This document shows, one piece after another, positions 40,701-55,100 of a stretch of DNA of 64,000 nucleotides. This stretch comes from Lutjanus erythropterus (lineage: Eukaryota > Chordata > Actinopteri > Lutjaniformes > Lutjanidae). Position 1 is the first letter of the stretch. Each line of letters opens with the position of its first letter. Location: NCBI GenBank assembly GCA_020091685.1, contig CM034603.1, positions 32,845,696-32,909,695 of the forward strand, in the 5' to 3' direction. The position numbers and the translations under genes were made by a program. The notes beneath the pieces are model-generated. The model was not told the DNA's origin. It did no database searches and saw only the letters and a program-made list of their open reading frames with translations.

Positions 40701-40815
40701 TGCCCCTGACTAAAATGCATCAGTTATACCTTTGATATCTGTCTTTCCAGAAGGATGTCACAATCGAACGCAGTTTATGGACGACAACGTTAAAGTTTTT
40801 GTGTTTTATTGTTGT

Positions 40816-40853
<38 letters not shown>

Positions 40854-43800
40854 GAGGATTAGTAGCTGAGGCTCTGAGTGTCATTAATAGTGTAGCTCTG
40901 TCCTTTCAGTGTTTGCCTGGCTTTGCACATAGGAGATCAATAAGGCCGTTTCCCCTTCCCAACCCCCTTCTCTCCCACTCCCTGGTGCTCTCCTTCTCTC
41001 TCTATTCCTCTCTTTCTCTCCCCGTCTCTGAAGCATATGACAATAATATCACTAATCTTTCACTGGTTAACCTGGCAACAGGCAGGCAGGTTGTTTGGCT
41101 TTGGGAGATCGGCGCCAAGGAACAAAACAAAACAAAACAAAAAAAATCATTGACTGGAGGACAAGGAGAGGATGAAGTCAAACAATGCACACAGCCATTT
41201 TCCACTCTCCCCTCCTGCTCTCTTACCAGAGTCGTCTTTTAATGCCCATCAAAACTTGCTTGTGCCATGAAAGATTAATATCAGTCTGCTACTCTTGCTC
41301 ATGTTTTCTAAAGAATCCAAATGGGCCAAATTGTACAAATATTTAAGAGCCAAAGCGAGAAAAGCAAAACTGACATGTGGAAAAAGAGGTGGGAGAGCAG
41401 GGAGATGCCATTGATTGAGTGAGGCCAGGCAGGTTTGGGCTTTGTGTGAACAGCCAGATAGAGACAGGGTAGTGAAAGGATCAATAGCGACCTTAATAAT
41501 TGATAAGTATGAGGGAGACGGAGGGGGAGAGGGGGGGGGAGAAAGAGAGGAGCAGAGAGCGGTGGTGTTAGCACTTGTAACAGCATCTTTCTAGGTAAGC
41601 AAAGTCAAATCTGTGGTTAACAGCTGAGGACCACACACAGCAGTCTCACGGCCTAAACAGCACGCCAGAGGGTGTGTAAGTGGTTTTGAAGAACACTGTT
41701 TACACCTAAAAACATCCTCGACATGGATCTGACACCAACAAAGGGCGGCGTAGACTTCAGATCATATTTATGAGGCCTCTTCTGATGATTTGTAATAAAA
41801 GAGCTGCAACGTTTCCGGTGGAATCAGAGCGGGGAGGCTGATATCTGCACACAAACATAAGGGTGGGGGGGGGGGGGGGATCAGAGCTTAAGAGCATGTT
41901 ACAGTAGACAAAGAGCATCAGAGCATCCAGCTGCCTATCGAGTCGTAGTAATGAGCGCTTTCTGCTCATGTCAGCGAATCCTCAAAGCAATCCAAGGTTG
42001 TGATGTCATTTGATTTTAAAGGTTGCGATGCTTTATGGGGTTTGTAATGCATCTTTATGGAGGCATGCAAGCGCATTTCACCCAGTGTGCGTGTGTGTTT
42101 GTGCTAGTGCGTGTGCATGCATGTGTGTGAGCGCTTCTACATGTATGTGTGTGTGTGTGACTGGGTTATAGAGTGTGTCTGCACTATACATTGTTCAGGC
42201 TTATCTGACTCACTCTGAATCGGTATTGATTTCCTCTCTTCTGCTCTCTTCGGCTCTCTCATTCTCCCTCTCTCCTTCCCTCCCTCCCTCCTTCCCTGCC
42301 TCCCTCCTTCCTCCCCGCTTCTTTCTCTTCTGGCTCAGTACCAGCATCAGCAAAGCACATCCTTTGCTTTTCTACCCTCATTTCATTTCTGCTCTCTCTG
42401 TAACAGACAGAAGTCATTTTGCATGACAACTACTGGCACACTGCTGTGATGTATTTTGACACTCGGAGTGAATGAGAGTGAATGTCTCCTGATAGGAAAA
42501 TTAGCCTCTATTATACAGCAAACAATCCAACCAAAACTAGATTTTTGGGGCAGATTCCTATATTAGGGAGTTTAAAAATTCAAATATCAATAAATTGGCT
42601 GATATTCTTTATTTGTATATGTGTATTTGAAATCCAAAATGGGCACAGAAACAGTCGACTTTCACTGGTGTTTTATATAATTATGAATAAAAAATGCAAA
42701 TAGAACAACTTCAGTTAAGAAAAAGGATCAAATATACATAAAATAATGCCTATAAAACAAACAGAAAAACAACAATCTGCATTACGGTATGTTCTGCAAA
42801 AAAAAAAAATCAGACAGCATGTGTGCCGATAACAATATAGCTATGCTCGATCAATATCAGGTCAATAATATCGGCTTGGCTCTAATACCATAGTATAGAA
42901 AAGCTTTATGTAACTTATTACAAATACTTGAAATGACCTTTCATGACATAGAAACTGATAAAATGTGCCCTGGTAGCTCGGTTGGTGCAGCGTACACCTC
43001 ATGTACAGGGGCTCAGGGTCCTCAGAAGTGGTCGTGGGTTTGATTCCTTTGAGCCTGTGGCCCTTCGCTGCAAGTCTTTGCCCGTCTCTCTCTCTCTCAT
43101 CCTTTTCCTGTCTGTCTAGCACTGTCCTATCAAATGAAGGCTAACAAGTCCAAAAATAATCTTAAAGAAAAGAAACTAATGGTATTAGATAAACTGTAAC
43201 ACTTATGACCTCCAAGCCACGTTTCTAACCAATCATATCTCATTATTTTAACTTAAAGGCATAAGATGCAACATTTTCCTAAAGCAAAAAAACAAAAAAG
43301 AAAACAGTGTATAGACTCATATAAACATCAGTCGTCACTTATGATCCACTGGGAGTGTGTGGTGCTCTGTGTTTCTGCAGAGACGCAGCTCTCTGCCTGT
43401 ATTTCTCTTTTTTCCCTCATTATTTTGTGACGCTCAGGACATTTTTTACAAAAATGAGTCAACAATCAGCTGAATTTCTTGTGTGTTTATGAACAGCAAC
43501 TGACAAATCCCGCATATTGTAACTTTAACCAAACTATATGAAAATATCACGGCTTACAGATGCAAAATTTAGTTCAAAAATGGATGTCTGGTCTGAGGCA
43601 GGGTTGTATTACATCCCTTCACTCTGCCTATTGAATTAAAATTACCTTAATGTCTCATAAACATGTGAACAGGCAGACAATGATACTGTTGTAGTGGTCG
43701 ACCAATAAGGGCTTTTCGACACCTAATACCAAAGCTGATATTTAAAGAGGTGGTGACCAATGGCTGAAGAAACTTAAGGTATATTAATAACTTAATATAC

Positions 43801-44405
43801 CTGTTTATTTTAGTCAATAACATGTTGTTTTAAATGGATTTGTTATTAAGTTATGAAATAGAAAAATACATTGGATGGAGTAAATTTAGACAAAAGTTTA
43901 TGGGAGTTATAGTGCAACTAACTTTTTCACCACCTTCCCAAAACTAAATAAGGAGGAGATCTAACATGGTTCCACAGCAACCACACTGACCAGGCTGCCT
44001 GCAGATCTGTCTGCACACATTTTTTGTTTACTGGCCTCGTGAGCAAGGGCATCAGCCAATGTTGAGTATCTAAAAATGCCAGATAATCTTCCCCATAATC
44101 AATCAGTCGGTTTATCTCTATTGTTGGTTTGATGCGTCTCTCCATCCGAGCTCTCGCAGCAATTCATAACGTGAAGAACAGTCTGAATTTGCTTTTGTAA
44201 ACCTTCATGAATTGTCTCATAGCACTTTTATAAAAGGCCTCCTGATGCAGAAGGAACAGTTCCCTCTGATCTGACAGCAGGTGTAAATAAAACCATTAAA
44301 GTTAGATTAGTAAGGGTTAAATTGCCCCTATTCCAGCTTTAATTTTATTGTCCATAAGGAGAAATTCATCACACAGAAACTTTCAGCACCAGACTCTACA
44401 GCTCC

Positions 44406-44464
<59 letters not shown>

Positions 44465-44511
44465 AGAGAGAGAGAGAGAGAGAGAGTGAGTGTGTGTGTG
44501 TCACATGCAGG

Positions 44512-44565
<54 letters not shown>

Positions 44566-46070
44566 TGTGTGGGTGTGTTTCTCAGAGGTATATATTTTAG
44601 TAGAGCCTCATTTTCATGAGACATAATCAGTTTTAGTTATCTAATTTCCTATTCAGCCTACTTTGTTTAATTTTTGTGAAGACAGATAAATATAAAGAAT
44701 ATACATAAACTGACAGGCTACCGTTTTAAAATAATAAAACTTCAAGAGATTTATGGTATATTTTCTATGTACATAACAGCACCTATCATAACATTTAGCC
44801 TATTTAATTTAATTTAATTTATTTATTAAATGGCCAGCAGGAAAAACCGACACAGACTTGGTTTCTATTATAAATAAAGTTAAAGGTAATTGTCAATTAA
44901 ACTCTAGCAGTATTTTTTTTCAGAATTATATAAAGGTTAAATAAAATAAATATAAAAATTCGTTTCGTTTTTTTTTGTTTGTTTTTTTTTTGTATAGTTT
45001 ACAGCGTCACACTATCAACACTCTTTACAAAACAATATATAACAATATATTTCTTTGTACTTTGGGGAAATGCCGTTTTGGTTCTTTTCGAATTAAAAGC
45101 TGAAATTATACAAATTTAAAATGGAATTAAATAAATAAATAAAAGGCAAATTAAAACATTTAAAGAGACCTTGTTCGAAGTTCAATAAAACACCGTCTTC
45201 TTAACCAAACACGCCGAATTTAAAGACCTTTATATACGATATTTACATCAGTCTGTATCACTACCAGAAGATGGATGTTGTATTTTATAATAAGCCTTGT
45301 AATAAACACTGCTACATTATATTTTTCATCGCATTTTTCCCTCAGTGGCTCGTTTAGTTGCATTTTCACCGAGAACTCGTTTTATTCTCTTTATTTTCAC
45401 CGTGTTTAGGTTCATAAAATCAGCGGAAATTGTTCCAACAGAGGCCTCTCCTCTCTGGAGTTAAATTGGACTATTAATTTTGAATTGTTTCGCAGTAAAT
45501 AAAGGACACGATGTGGTTTAGTACAAAAAAAAAAAACGTTTAAAATTAGCGCACAAGGTTTATAGACTACAAGCCAATATGTGACAGGCTGTAAATCCAC
45601 CGATCACTCGTCTTAACAGGACAACACAGGCTTTACACTGACAAATAAACGAAAGCTTTCAAATAATCCAATCCTAATCAATTGAGAGTATTTTATTTCG
45701 GATGAGCGGTTTGGTTTTCATCGCTGCTGTGTGTTGTGTTGGTGCGGGGTTGATGGTGATTTGCTATTCGGGCGTTTTTTTTTTTCTTTTTTTACTTCCC
45801 CAGCAATGAATAGGCCTATAATATGATCAATATAATCAATAACCGTACATCTGAGAGGTGTGACAGAGAGTGATTGACGCCAAACTGTTTCTCGCCTGCA
45901 GTAGTCCGTCCAGGGCGTGAGAGGGCCCGTCTCAGCGGACACAAAGCCCGATCTCATCCGTCCGTCCAGCCGTCGACTAGCAGCAGCACGGTGCGGTTAG
46001 TTCACCGTCTGCCCCCCCTCATTACCCCCCCCCACCACCCATCTGCATACACACACAGACACACACACAG

Positions 46071-46104
<34 letters not shown>

Positions 46105-49100
46105 AAGTAGGGGAGACTGGGGACGGTTGCAACACTCTTTGCTTTTCTCCCAGAGGCCATTTGCACCACACCAATCAAACCTTTGTCTCATAAACTTACA
46201 TCTGTCTGCTAGTTATCCATACCATTTCAATATAGTCACATGTTTATTTATTTTATTTATTATTTATCAGGGACGATGCAACATAAATTGTTGCAGGTTA
46301 CAGTAGCAAGATACACAGATGTTGCATGTAGGGTTTTTCACCCAGGCTAATTTGCAACCCCTGTCCCTGATTAGGCCTTTCCACTTACTTAAATATCATT
46401 CACAATATTTATTTGAATGGAAGAAGTCAGATGTTGCAACTGACCCCAACCCTGGGGCCAGCTGCATCGAGATCTAGGGATGGTTACAACATACAAATAC
46501 ATTAAATTTCACAACTGCATTATTTTACAATAATATTATACAATTATATATACATTTAATAATATTTGAGTTGTGTTTGTTTATGTGTATATTACACTGT
46601 AAAAAGTTAGTGTCTGGGCTGCCTGAAAATTTTAAGCTGACTGAGTTTGAAAAGACAAGTTGAGTTAATTCAGTTGTACTTGAGAAAACATGTTCAATAA
46701 GCTTAAGGTATTGAGTTGAACCAAGAACTCTTCACTCAAACTGATGAACATTACAAACAAATTTGATTTTCTTTCACATTTTCTCAGTTAGAAAAACACA
46801 TTCTTCATTTCACACAAAGAACCTACAGCTGCAGCTGCTCTTGTAAAGGACTACATTCAGTACTTAATCTTGAAGGGTATTAGAGACACACAGCAAGTCA
46901 CATATTTTCTTTACACTATAAAAAAGAAAGGTCTCAAACAATGCATCCTGGGAAGTCTGCAAGTATGCTGATTATTTGATTGATTGAACTTTGTACAGTG
47001 CTTGTTAAAATACTTCAAGTTAAAAGAACTCATGTTTATAAGTTCTGAAAATAAATACTATTGTTTTTAAGTTCAATTAACTTGAATAAATAAAACTTGT
47101 ATATTTACTTAAAGTTAATGAGGGGAGATTAGTTGATTCACTAAATTCCTGCATATTTCTTACGGTGTAGGTGTACCTTGAGTCAATGTGCAGATGTTAC
47201 AGATGTTTTTCAATCTCTCTCAATTTGCAACACAACAAACTTTTATTAAACAAGTGTTTATTGTGCAGTACTGCAGCAATGACTGTGTTGAAAGATACTG
47301 TTGCATGGCTTGGGGACAGTTGCAACAACTTGTTATGACCGTCTCCACCCTATCAGCCATACCAGAACATAATGCACTAGCTAGAAACAACAATCTTGAC
47401 ACACACTAACCATGTCAGTTAGAAGTCAACAAAACAATTCTTCAGACTAAGCAAGTTTTGATTAATTCATATGAAAGGTCAGGACAGTGTGACAAAAATA
47501 CAGTTTTCAATAAAACAGCAGATGTGTTTTCTGTCTTCCTGGTCTCACTGAGCATGTGCATTATGAATGTCATCACTCTATTATGTTTCTGATCGGAGAT
47601 AAAAGGGTTTGTTGCAACCGTCCCCAGTCTACCCTAAGTTTATAGATCTTAAAGTGAAGAAACACAACACATAATGCACTCCTACAGCTATAAACCCATT
47701 GATTTTTGTATATATTGGTGCTTCTGTGCCTTTTGAGGATTACAGTCATATTAAACCTGCTTTTTCATTTTGACCACATCACAGGATACACAGTAGATAG
47801 ATGGCATTTTAAGTGTGACTCACATCCACTTATTGGCTTTCATCTCTGTTTAATCGAACTGTGATATCTTGAGGAGGCAGCTGCCATCTGAGAATCTCAT
47901 GTTTCCTCCTGCACATTCAACATTTCAAAACACAGCAGACGTCATGTCTTCGGACAAAAATCCTACTGTTAACTGGAGTCCGGAGTCATTGTTATTCAGC
48001 TTGTAACACATCTAATCTATTGTGTTTATTAGTCAGTGATTAAGGAGGAATTTTAAAGTCCCCCTTTATTCAAAATGTGTTTTGCTTATTGTTACTTCAC
48101 TTAGATGTTGGATGATGTGTGTGCAGAGTTTGACATTTTCCTCCTTGTCATGCTGGAAGGAAAAAAGTTTCTCTGAGTTCACCTCAGCCAATCACGGGTC
48201 AATATGCAACTTATACAAGTGTGATGTGGAAACTTGAAGCCTCCAGGGCACCTAAAGTTAGAAATTGACTTTTCAGTGAAGTAGGAGACAGCTTGGAGCA
48301 CGCTGAAAAAAAATCATGTAGGAATTTAGTGGAAACAACCAATATGTTCTCATTATTTTAACGTTGAATTTTAACTTAATACCCAGCATTTATTTTCAGA
48401 ACTTATCAACAGAAGTTCCTCTAACTTTTAGTCTTGAAATTATGAGCTGAATGAAGCTGAGTTCAATCAAATCATTAAATTAAGTTTCTACAGGAACTCA
48501 ATTGCATATTAGCAGTTTTCCCATCATGCATTGTTTGAGAGTTAAACTCTCCTAAAACCTTTCTTTTTATAATCTTAAAAAAAAAAATATGATGAAAACT
48601 TGCTGTGTCTCTAATATGCTTTAAGATGAGATAGGACCATGCTTGCTTGTTTTTCACAATCATAATTTCTTTCTTTCTTTCTTTTTTATCATTTTTAAAG
48701 ATATTCTGCAGGACACAGGATGTGTGACGTCCATTCTCAGTGTGTCGTGTGTGCACTGGCAGCTTCACACTTGTATAATTTGCAAATTGTACCAAGATTG
48801 ACTTACAAGTTGTGATGTCACAAATCATGCTCATAGGCCGGCCTCTTAAAATCAGACTTTGAATGAGCACAGAGAAACTTTACTCTCTCAGCAGGTGGAT
48901 GTGAAAACAACCTTTTAGCGTCAAACTCTTCACATAGATTATTTCTCACAGTGACGCTCAAATATTCAACTGTAGGAAGAAGAATAAACATATATTTTTG
49001 CATCGAGTGGGGCCTTAAAGAAACTGACTGATTATGATCGATTGTTGTCCAATCCAAGTGGTTTTCGTCAGCCAGCTCGCTCTTAGCCATAGACTTCTAC

Positions 49101-52100
49101 CAGACCATCACATACCCTATAATAAAACAGACAAAAGTCAACCACCATCCACCTACTTCCCCTCTCATCTTCATGTATAAGTGCACAGTCTCACAGACAG
49201 TGAAAGTGGCGTGAAGGAGAAGCAGCAGGCACTTAAGTGATAAAGCCGATGCTGCTCTTAAAGGATGCACGGCTACAAGTTAACATACTGCGGAGCCAGT
49301 GAGTTAATCTTTGGATCAGCAGCTAGAGGTTGAGATTAAGCAAAGTGGCAGTTTGCATCGTTGACACCAGGACATATGAAAGAGACGACGTGAACGAGTG
49401 CCACTTGAGACCACTGAGCGTCACCGCTTGTCTCTTCAGAAAAGCCCATTTGGTAATGAGGCGACTAAAGATAGCCTACGACGGTGTGGTTCTCGTCTCA
49501 AGAGAGGTCGCTTTAATGAGCAGCTCCCTCTTTACCTTCCCTGTGGTCCTATTCATTGCTGTGGGGGGGGGGGGGTCATTTGAAATGTATCTATTGATTA
49601 TCTGAAATATGTATTGACCACGCAGGCCTAAGTCCTTTGGTTTCACAGGATGGCGGCTTTTGTGCACTGTAAAAATACTTGTTTTAACTTAAAAGAGTTA
49701 TTATGCGCTGCCTTAAAATTTTAGGTTGACTGAATTTGAAAAGAAAAGCTGAGGTAATTTTGTAATGATTCCAAACAAGCAAATAAACTTGATATTAATT
49801 CAGTTGTACCCGAGAAAATAAGTTCAATAAGCTTAAGATACAATGTTAGAATAAACTATTTGGTTTAACTTTTTAAAAAGTCAGTGTCTGAGCTGCCTTA
49901 AAATTTTAAGTTGACTGAATTTTCTAGTCAAATAAAGTTGATAATATTTCATTTGACTTGAGAAAACGTGTTTGATCAGCTTACCACACTGACAAACATT
50001 ACATTACAAATTGTTTTACATTTTCTTAATTTCAGACAAAGAACTCACAGTTGCAGCTGCTTCTTCTTCTTTGTTTCAGCACTGGATTAGGTTGAATTCG
50101 GTTATAGGGACTGAATCCAAAACTGACCTTCATCGTGGTTTGGAGTGAAATTTCAATTTTTGTCAAAACAAGCAACACACCAGGTTTTCATCATATGTTT
50201 GTCTCAGTTAGAGCTGTAATGATTAGTCAATAAATTGATAAGTTGTCAACCACTAAATTAATCACCGACCAGTTTCATAATGGATTAATCATTTGAGTCA
50301 TTCTTCAAGAAAGAAAGCCATTTTTTATTCCAGTCCCTAAACTGTGAATATTTTCTGGTGTCTTTAGTCCTCAAACATCTTGTGGACAAAACCTTTGGGT
50401 TTTGGGGATAGGTTTTGAAAATTTTTAACAATTTGCTGACACTTTTAGACCAAATAACTAATCAATCAATCAAAAAAATGGTTGACAAATGCAGCATAGA
50501 TTGAGGAGTGTTTTAACTCAACAAAATGCATGCTGGGAAGTCTGCTAATAAGCTAATTATGTTTCTTTAGAAACTTAATTTAATGAGTTGATGGAACTCT
50601 GTACAGTACATTCATTCAACTCATCACTGCAAGTCAAAAGAAAAGTCAAAAGTTAGAAGAACTCATGTTTATAAGTTCTGGAATGGTCCCACAATAAATA
50701 CAAGAAATTTTAGGTTTAATCAGCTTGAGTGAATAAAACTTGTGTATATATATTAAGTTAATGAGAAAAGATAAGTTGATTCCAGTAAATCTCAAAGAGA
50801 TTTTATACAGTGTTTCTCTGCATTCTGCACAAAAAAAAGTCTGCAAAAATCAACTTTGTGGGAACTTAAAATTTTAGAGGAGCAAAAGATACTAACTTAT
50901 TTAAGTTAACTGAATTTGAAAAGACAAGTTCAGGTAACTTTCTAATATAAATATAATATAAACGTTTCTTGTCAAAAAATGTATATATTAATTCAGTTGA
51001 GAATACATATTATAAGTTGAATGAACTCTTCAGTCAGTCATTGAACTCATTTCACATTTAAAAAATTCAAGTTAGAAGAACTCATGTTTGTAAGTTGCGA
51101 AGTGGTCCTACAATAAATGCTAGAAATTTTAAGTTTGATCAACTTGAATAAATAAAACTTGTATATTTATGTTAAGTTAGTGAGAAAACATTAGTTGATT
51201 CTGCTCCAGTTCCAGTCTGGATTTATCCAGTGTTCTGCAGGCCTCGGAGCAGCATTTTGAGCTGATGGAGGAGAACCAGAGTGGTGTTGGCATTGTAAAA
51301 TGGCCGGTAGCACAAGTTGTTCGAAAACAGGCATTACATATTAAATTATCACTATATTAGCACTAGCATTCAGTCATTACATTAGGGAGTATTGAGTTTG
51401 GTTTGAGACAGCACTTAGAGAGCCGCGAGGAGATTCTGGCATGGCTGGGCCTGAACCAATTGAATAAACGTTCCATGAAATGGTTCTGAAGTGCGGATCA
51501 ATCAATATGGGGGCTATCAATCTGAGGGCAAATTAAAACAATTGAGAAAAACAACAGGGGGAAAACAGTTGAGGAAGTGGAGGAGGTCTGGAGTGATGTA
51601 TCTGTGGAGGCTCTAATGTAGGAAGGGACAACACACGTAACCTACATTCTGCTGAGGGAAAAAATATCTTGTTTATTAATTATGCTTTGCTTGCAGTAAC
51701 AAAGCATGAACAATGGCGATTCAAACGCATGCACGCTCACACACACGCACACACGCGCACTCGCAGGCATGCATACACATGTGCACATTCATATTGATCC
51801 CCCCCACCCCTCACAGTCAAATCTGTTTACTGCTGTTGTCTAAACCTGCTGTAAAGTCATCAATCATTTGCATACACCACCTCCACACTGCAGCCTCCCC
51901 CTCTCTCCCACCTTTTCTCCTCCCATCCTCACCCACACATGTGCACAAACGCTTCAAATATACTTAAATACACTTTATTTAAATTTTTTTTAAAGTGGCA
52001 TATTATGAGAGACATTCCTTTGTCCTCCTCCGGAGCTCTCAGACTGGATGACTGCCACTCTTTTGCGCCACATCTCCTTTGTTCCTCCACAGATAAACAA

Positions 52101-55100
52101 TTTCTTCTCCATCTGTCTGTCACAAAAGCGCGCTCCCGAGCTCATACTCCCCAACGCGAGGCTGTGCACGCCGCACGTACACACACTCACACAAACACAC
52201 ACTCACACACACACACACACACCTCGGTCTGGCGGATCGATGGGGATCGATCGGGTGGGGAAGGGAGCCCTGATTACTGGACCACGTGTTCGGGAGAAAA
52301 CCGCGGAAAATCGATCATTGCAGCTTTTTAGGGCAGCAGAACAGAACAGACTCCCTTCAGTCTCCACAGCGAGAGCCGAGAGCCTACTGACGGTGCATCC
52401 AGGCACGGCAGGCACACCGACCGCTTCTTTGTCAGCATTTCACATCATCACGCTCCTCCAGTTTCACACAGACAGACACACAATGAAAACTATTTATCCA
52501 CCACAACCTCTTTTTTCTTTAATAAAGGCATTAAACCTTGAACTAAACCAAATTGGCCACACAGAAGAATAACAATTAAAGGCCCCACTGGTGGTTTTGC
52601 ATGTTGTAGCCCTGCACAGCCCACTTTACATTACTGATGACCATTTTCCAACCCTCCTGTTCGTTTTTAGATTGATTTCCTATCCTCCAGCAGGTAGCCA
52701 CTGGTTCCAGTTCATTTCACTGCACTTTGAATCTTGAATTGAAACCTGCTTGGGAATAGGGAATCCATCCCAATCAACACTTAGTCTCCTTAATGTTTGT
52801 TTTTCATGTTATTGTCATGTTCTACTGCAGGGACCACTAAAAAATACTATCCTTTGTGCAGAGACAGTTTGAGACCCGGTATTGATGCTGAACTGCTGTA
52901 AAGTACATCCACAAACTACAGAATAAATGGCATTGTGCAAGTTAATGAAATGCTATAACTAATTAGATTTACTAGTTTCATCTCTCAAAGTAATTTAATT
53001 ATTTATTATATATTATATTTATTATAAAAGTAATTAGCTACCAGTGAAAGTAACTTTTGCATTGTTTCTAAATGTCTGTTTCAATCTTAATGTACACAGT
53101 TTTATTATTTTGAAGACAACTGGCAAATTTCTATCACTGCACCCAGAATCACTGATATGAGTTATTACAACTCCCAACCACTAGAGGGTAGTAAGGACTA
53201 GTGTTCTTATGTAAGCTACACTTGCATTGCCTTTATTGAGTTTAGATAGAAGGATTTGGTTGAAGAAGACCACTATTTTCAGGTAAGACAAAAGTAAGCG
53301 AGTAAGGATTTAAATCTAAGTAACCGTAACTGCCGCCCAAATTTTTGTAATTACGGTACTCATTATAAATATAAAAAAGCATACACATATGTGGTAAAAA
53401 GTTCGTTATGTTAATATTCCTGTGTCTTCTGTACGAAAACCATCTGTTTAAAAATAAGTCTCAAATCTCAAAGTGTTTTTGAACACACCAGCAGGAAAAC
53501 AAAGCAAAACAGGACCAGTTTGAAAATAGGCTACCACACAAAAACCATGATTATTAAATTGATAATTTGAAAGTGAAGGCAACTGAAAACTGTCAATGAC
53601 ATAAACGAACATCTCCAAGTATACTTTAGCAAACAGGAATAATATAAGATATATGACATTTTAAAGGCTGAAACATGCAAATTAAAGGATGCCAAGGTTG
53701 ATCCAGTTGGCAAACACTTGTTTAGGTGAGATGGATCTTTTGAAAAATGGTATCCTGATCAGATATCTCAGTCCGAAAGACATTTTAATTAGGTGTTTTT
53801 GGAGTCACTGCTATCCTTTATGCCTTTCCACTTTTCCCATCATCTCTTTTGTAGCCTGGATACCCCCCTGTCACATGTTGCTTTGTAGTCTCACTCACTA
53901 AATTTACGAACTTCAAATTAGTTTCTTCCTACATGAACCATACAGTAATGGTACATTTACATTTCAACAATGAGCTCATAACACTAAAACACTCATGCAG
54001 GCACTCACACACTTACAGTGGGTCATTTTTTGACCTTCTGCTTTCACACTCAGTGCTTAATGGGATAGTTCATATTACTTGATGTGGGGTTGTATGAGGT
54101 ACTTATCAATGGTCAGGATATTAGTTACAGTAGATGCTGGTCAGCACACCCCAGTTAAGAGAAGTATAGAGGGGCACCAACTGGGAAACTAAACAATGAA
54201 CTGACAGGGACAGAGTCAGCAACAAAAGCCACTTAAAAAAGATCCACCTAAAAAAAAAAAAAAAAAAAAAAAAAGCAATTTCAGTCAAAGTGTAACCTAA
54301 ACACCATTGGGGAAATTAGTAATTTTACTTTGCAGAACACAGGAGTTACTGGTCCACCGCAGCCTCCATCTGTTAGTTCATGTTATTGTGTGACTATGGT
54401 GAATCCAAACTATCCTTTTAAAACATAATAACACAAACTAACACATCGAGGCAGCAGTAGACCAGCAGCTCTTGCTTTCTGTGAGGCAAAATTACTGATT
54501 TTGCCCATGGTGTTTGGTTGGTTTGGAAGGAGTCATGTTTGGCTAATATAACAGTGGTTTCCCGTCAGAAAAGGCTGTCTGGCAGCAGGGTAAAGTGGTG
54601 AAAATATTCTAAATATAGTGTACACTCAAACTGATATTGATTTTTTTAGATGGACCCTTTTTAAGTGGCTAAAATACCTTTTGTTGCTGACCCTGTCCAC
54701 AACAGTTCATCGCTTACTTTCTGAGCTGGTGCTCCTCTCTGCTTCGTAAGACACTGACTATTGATCAGTAAAACCCCACTTTAAATAATCCAAACTATCC
54801 CTTTAATTGTCAGCCTTAAATTCTTCCCTTCATGTCATCATTAGGTGTTCAAGACATCCTATGCTTATCTTGAAGCCATATATTCCATTATTAGTTTGTT
54901 CCCTCCCAATCTTGTATTTTGTTTTCAGTGAAAAATATATTGATGGCAATAAAACGCCTCTCTTTTGATCTGTCCTCTCCTTCCTCCTTCTTTTCTCCAG
55001 CATGTAAACGTAAGGAGGAAGACAGAGGACGAGAGCGCAACCAGGTGCCAAAGAAGCAGCGACTGGTCTTCACAGACCTGCAGCGTCGCACCCTGGTAGC

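Larger units (their letters stand above)
37751..55000 (+). other. onecut3: onecut3 intron 1 (17.25 kb)
   Basis: Family-typical long intron between the CUT and homeodomain exons, GT...AG. It contains nested dispersed elements, a tRNA-derived SINE, microsatellites, and several unique patches with ATCAAT/ATTGAT words. No internal exon is apparent. Confidence 0.9.

Noticed and set aside
42967..43045. Possible tRNA gene
   Set aside because: Pol III boxes present, but the cloverleaf stems are not maintained and the SINE tail follows; it is a retroposon.
44328..44626. Frames of alternating Cys-Val or Thr-His residues (also at 493, 10256, 26434, 28632, 60466)
   Set aside because: Translations of CA/GT microsatellites.
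51939..52572. Overlapping frames of 130 and 174 aa
   Set aside because: Open because of CA repeats and skewed composition; no domain and located in the onecut3 intron without splice support.
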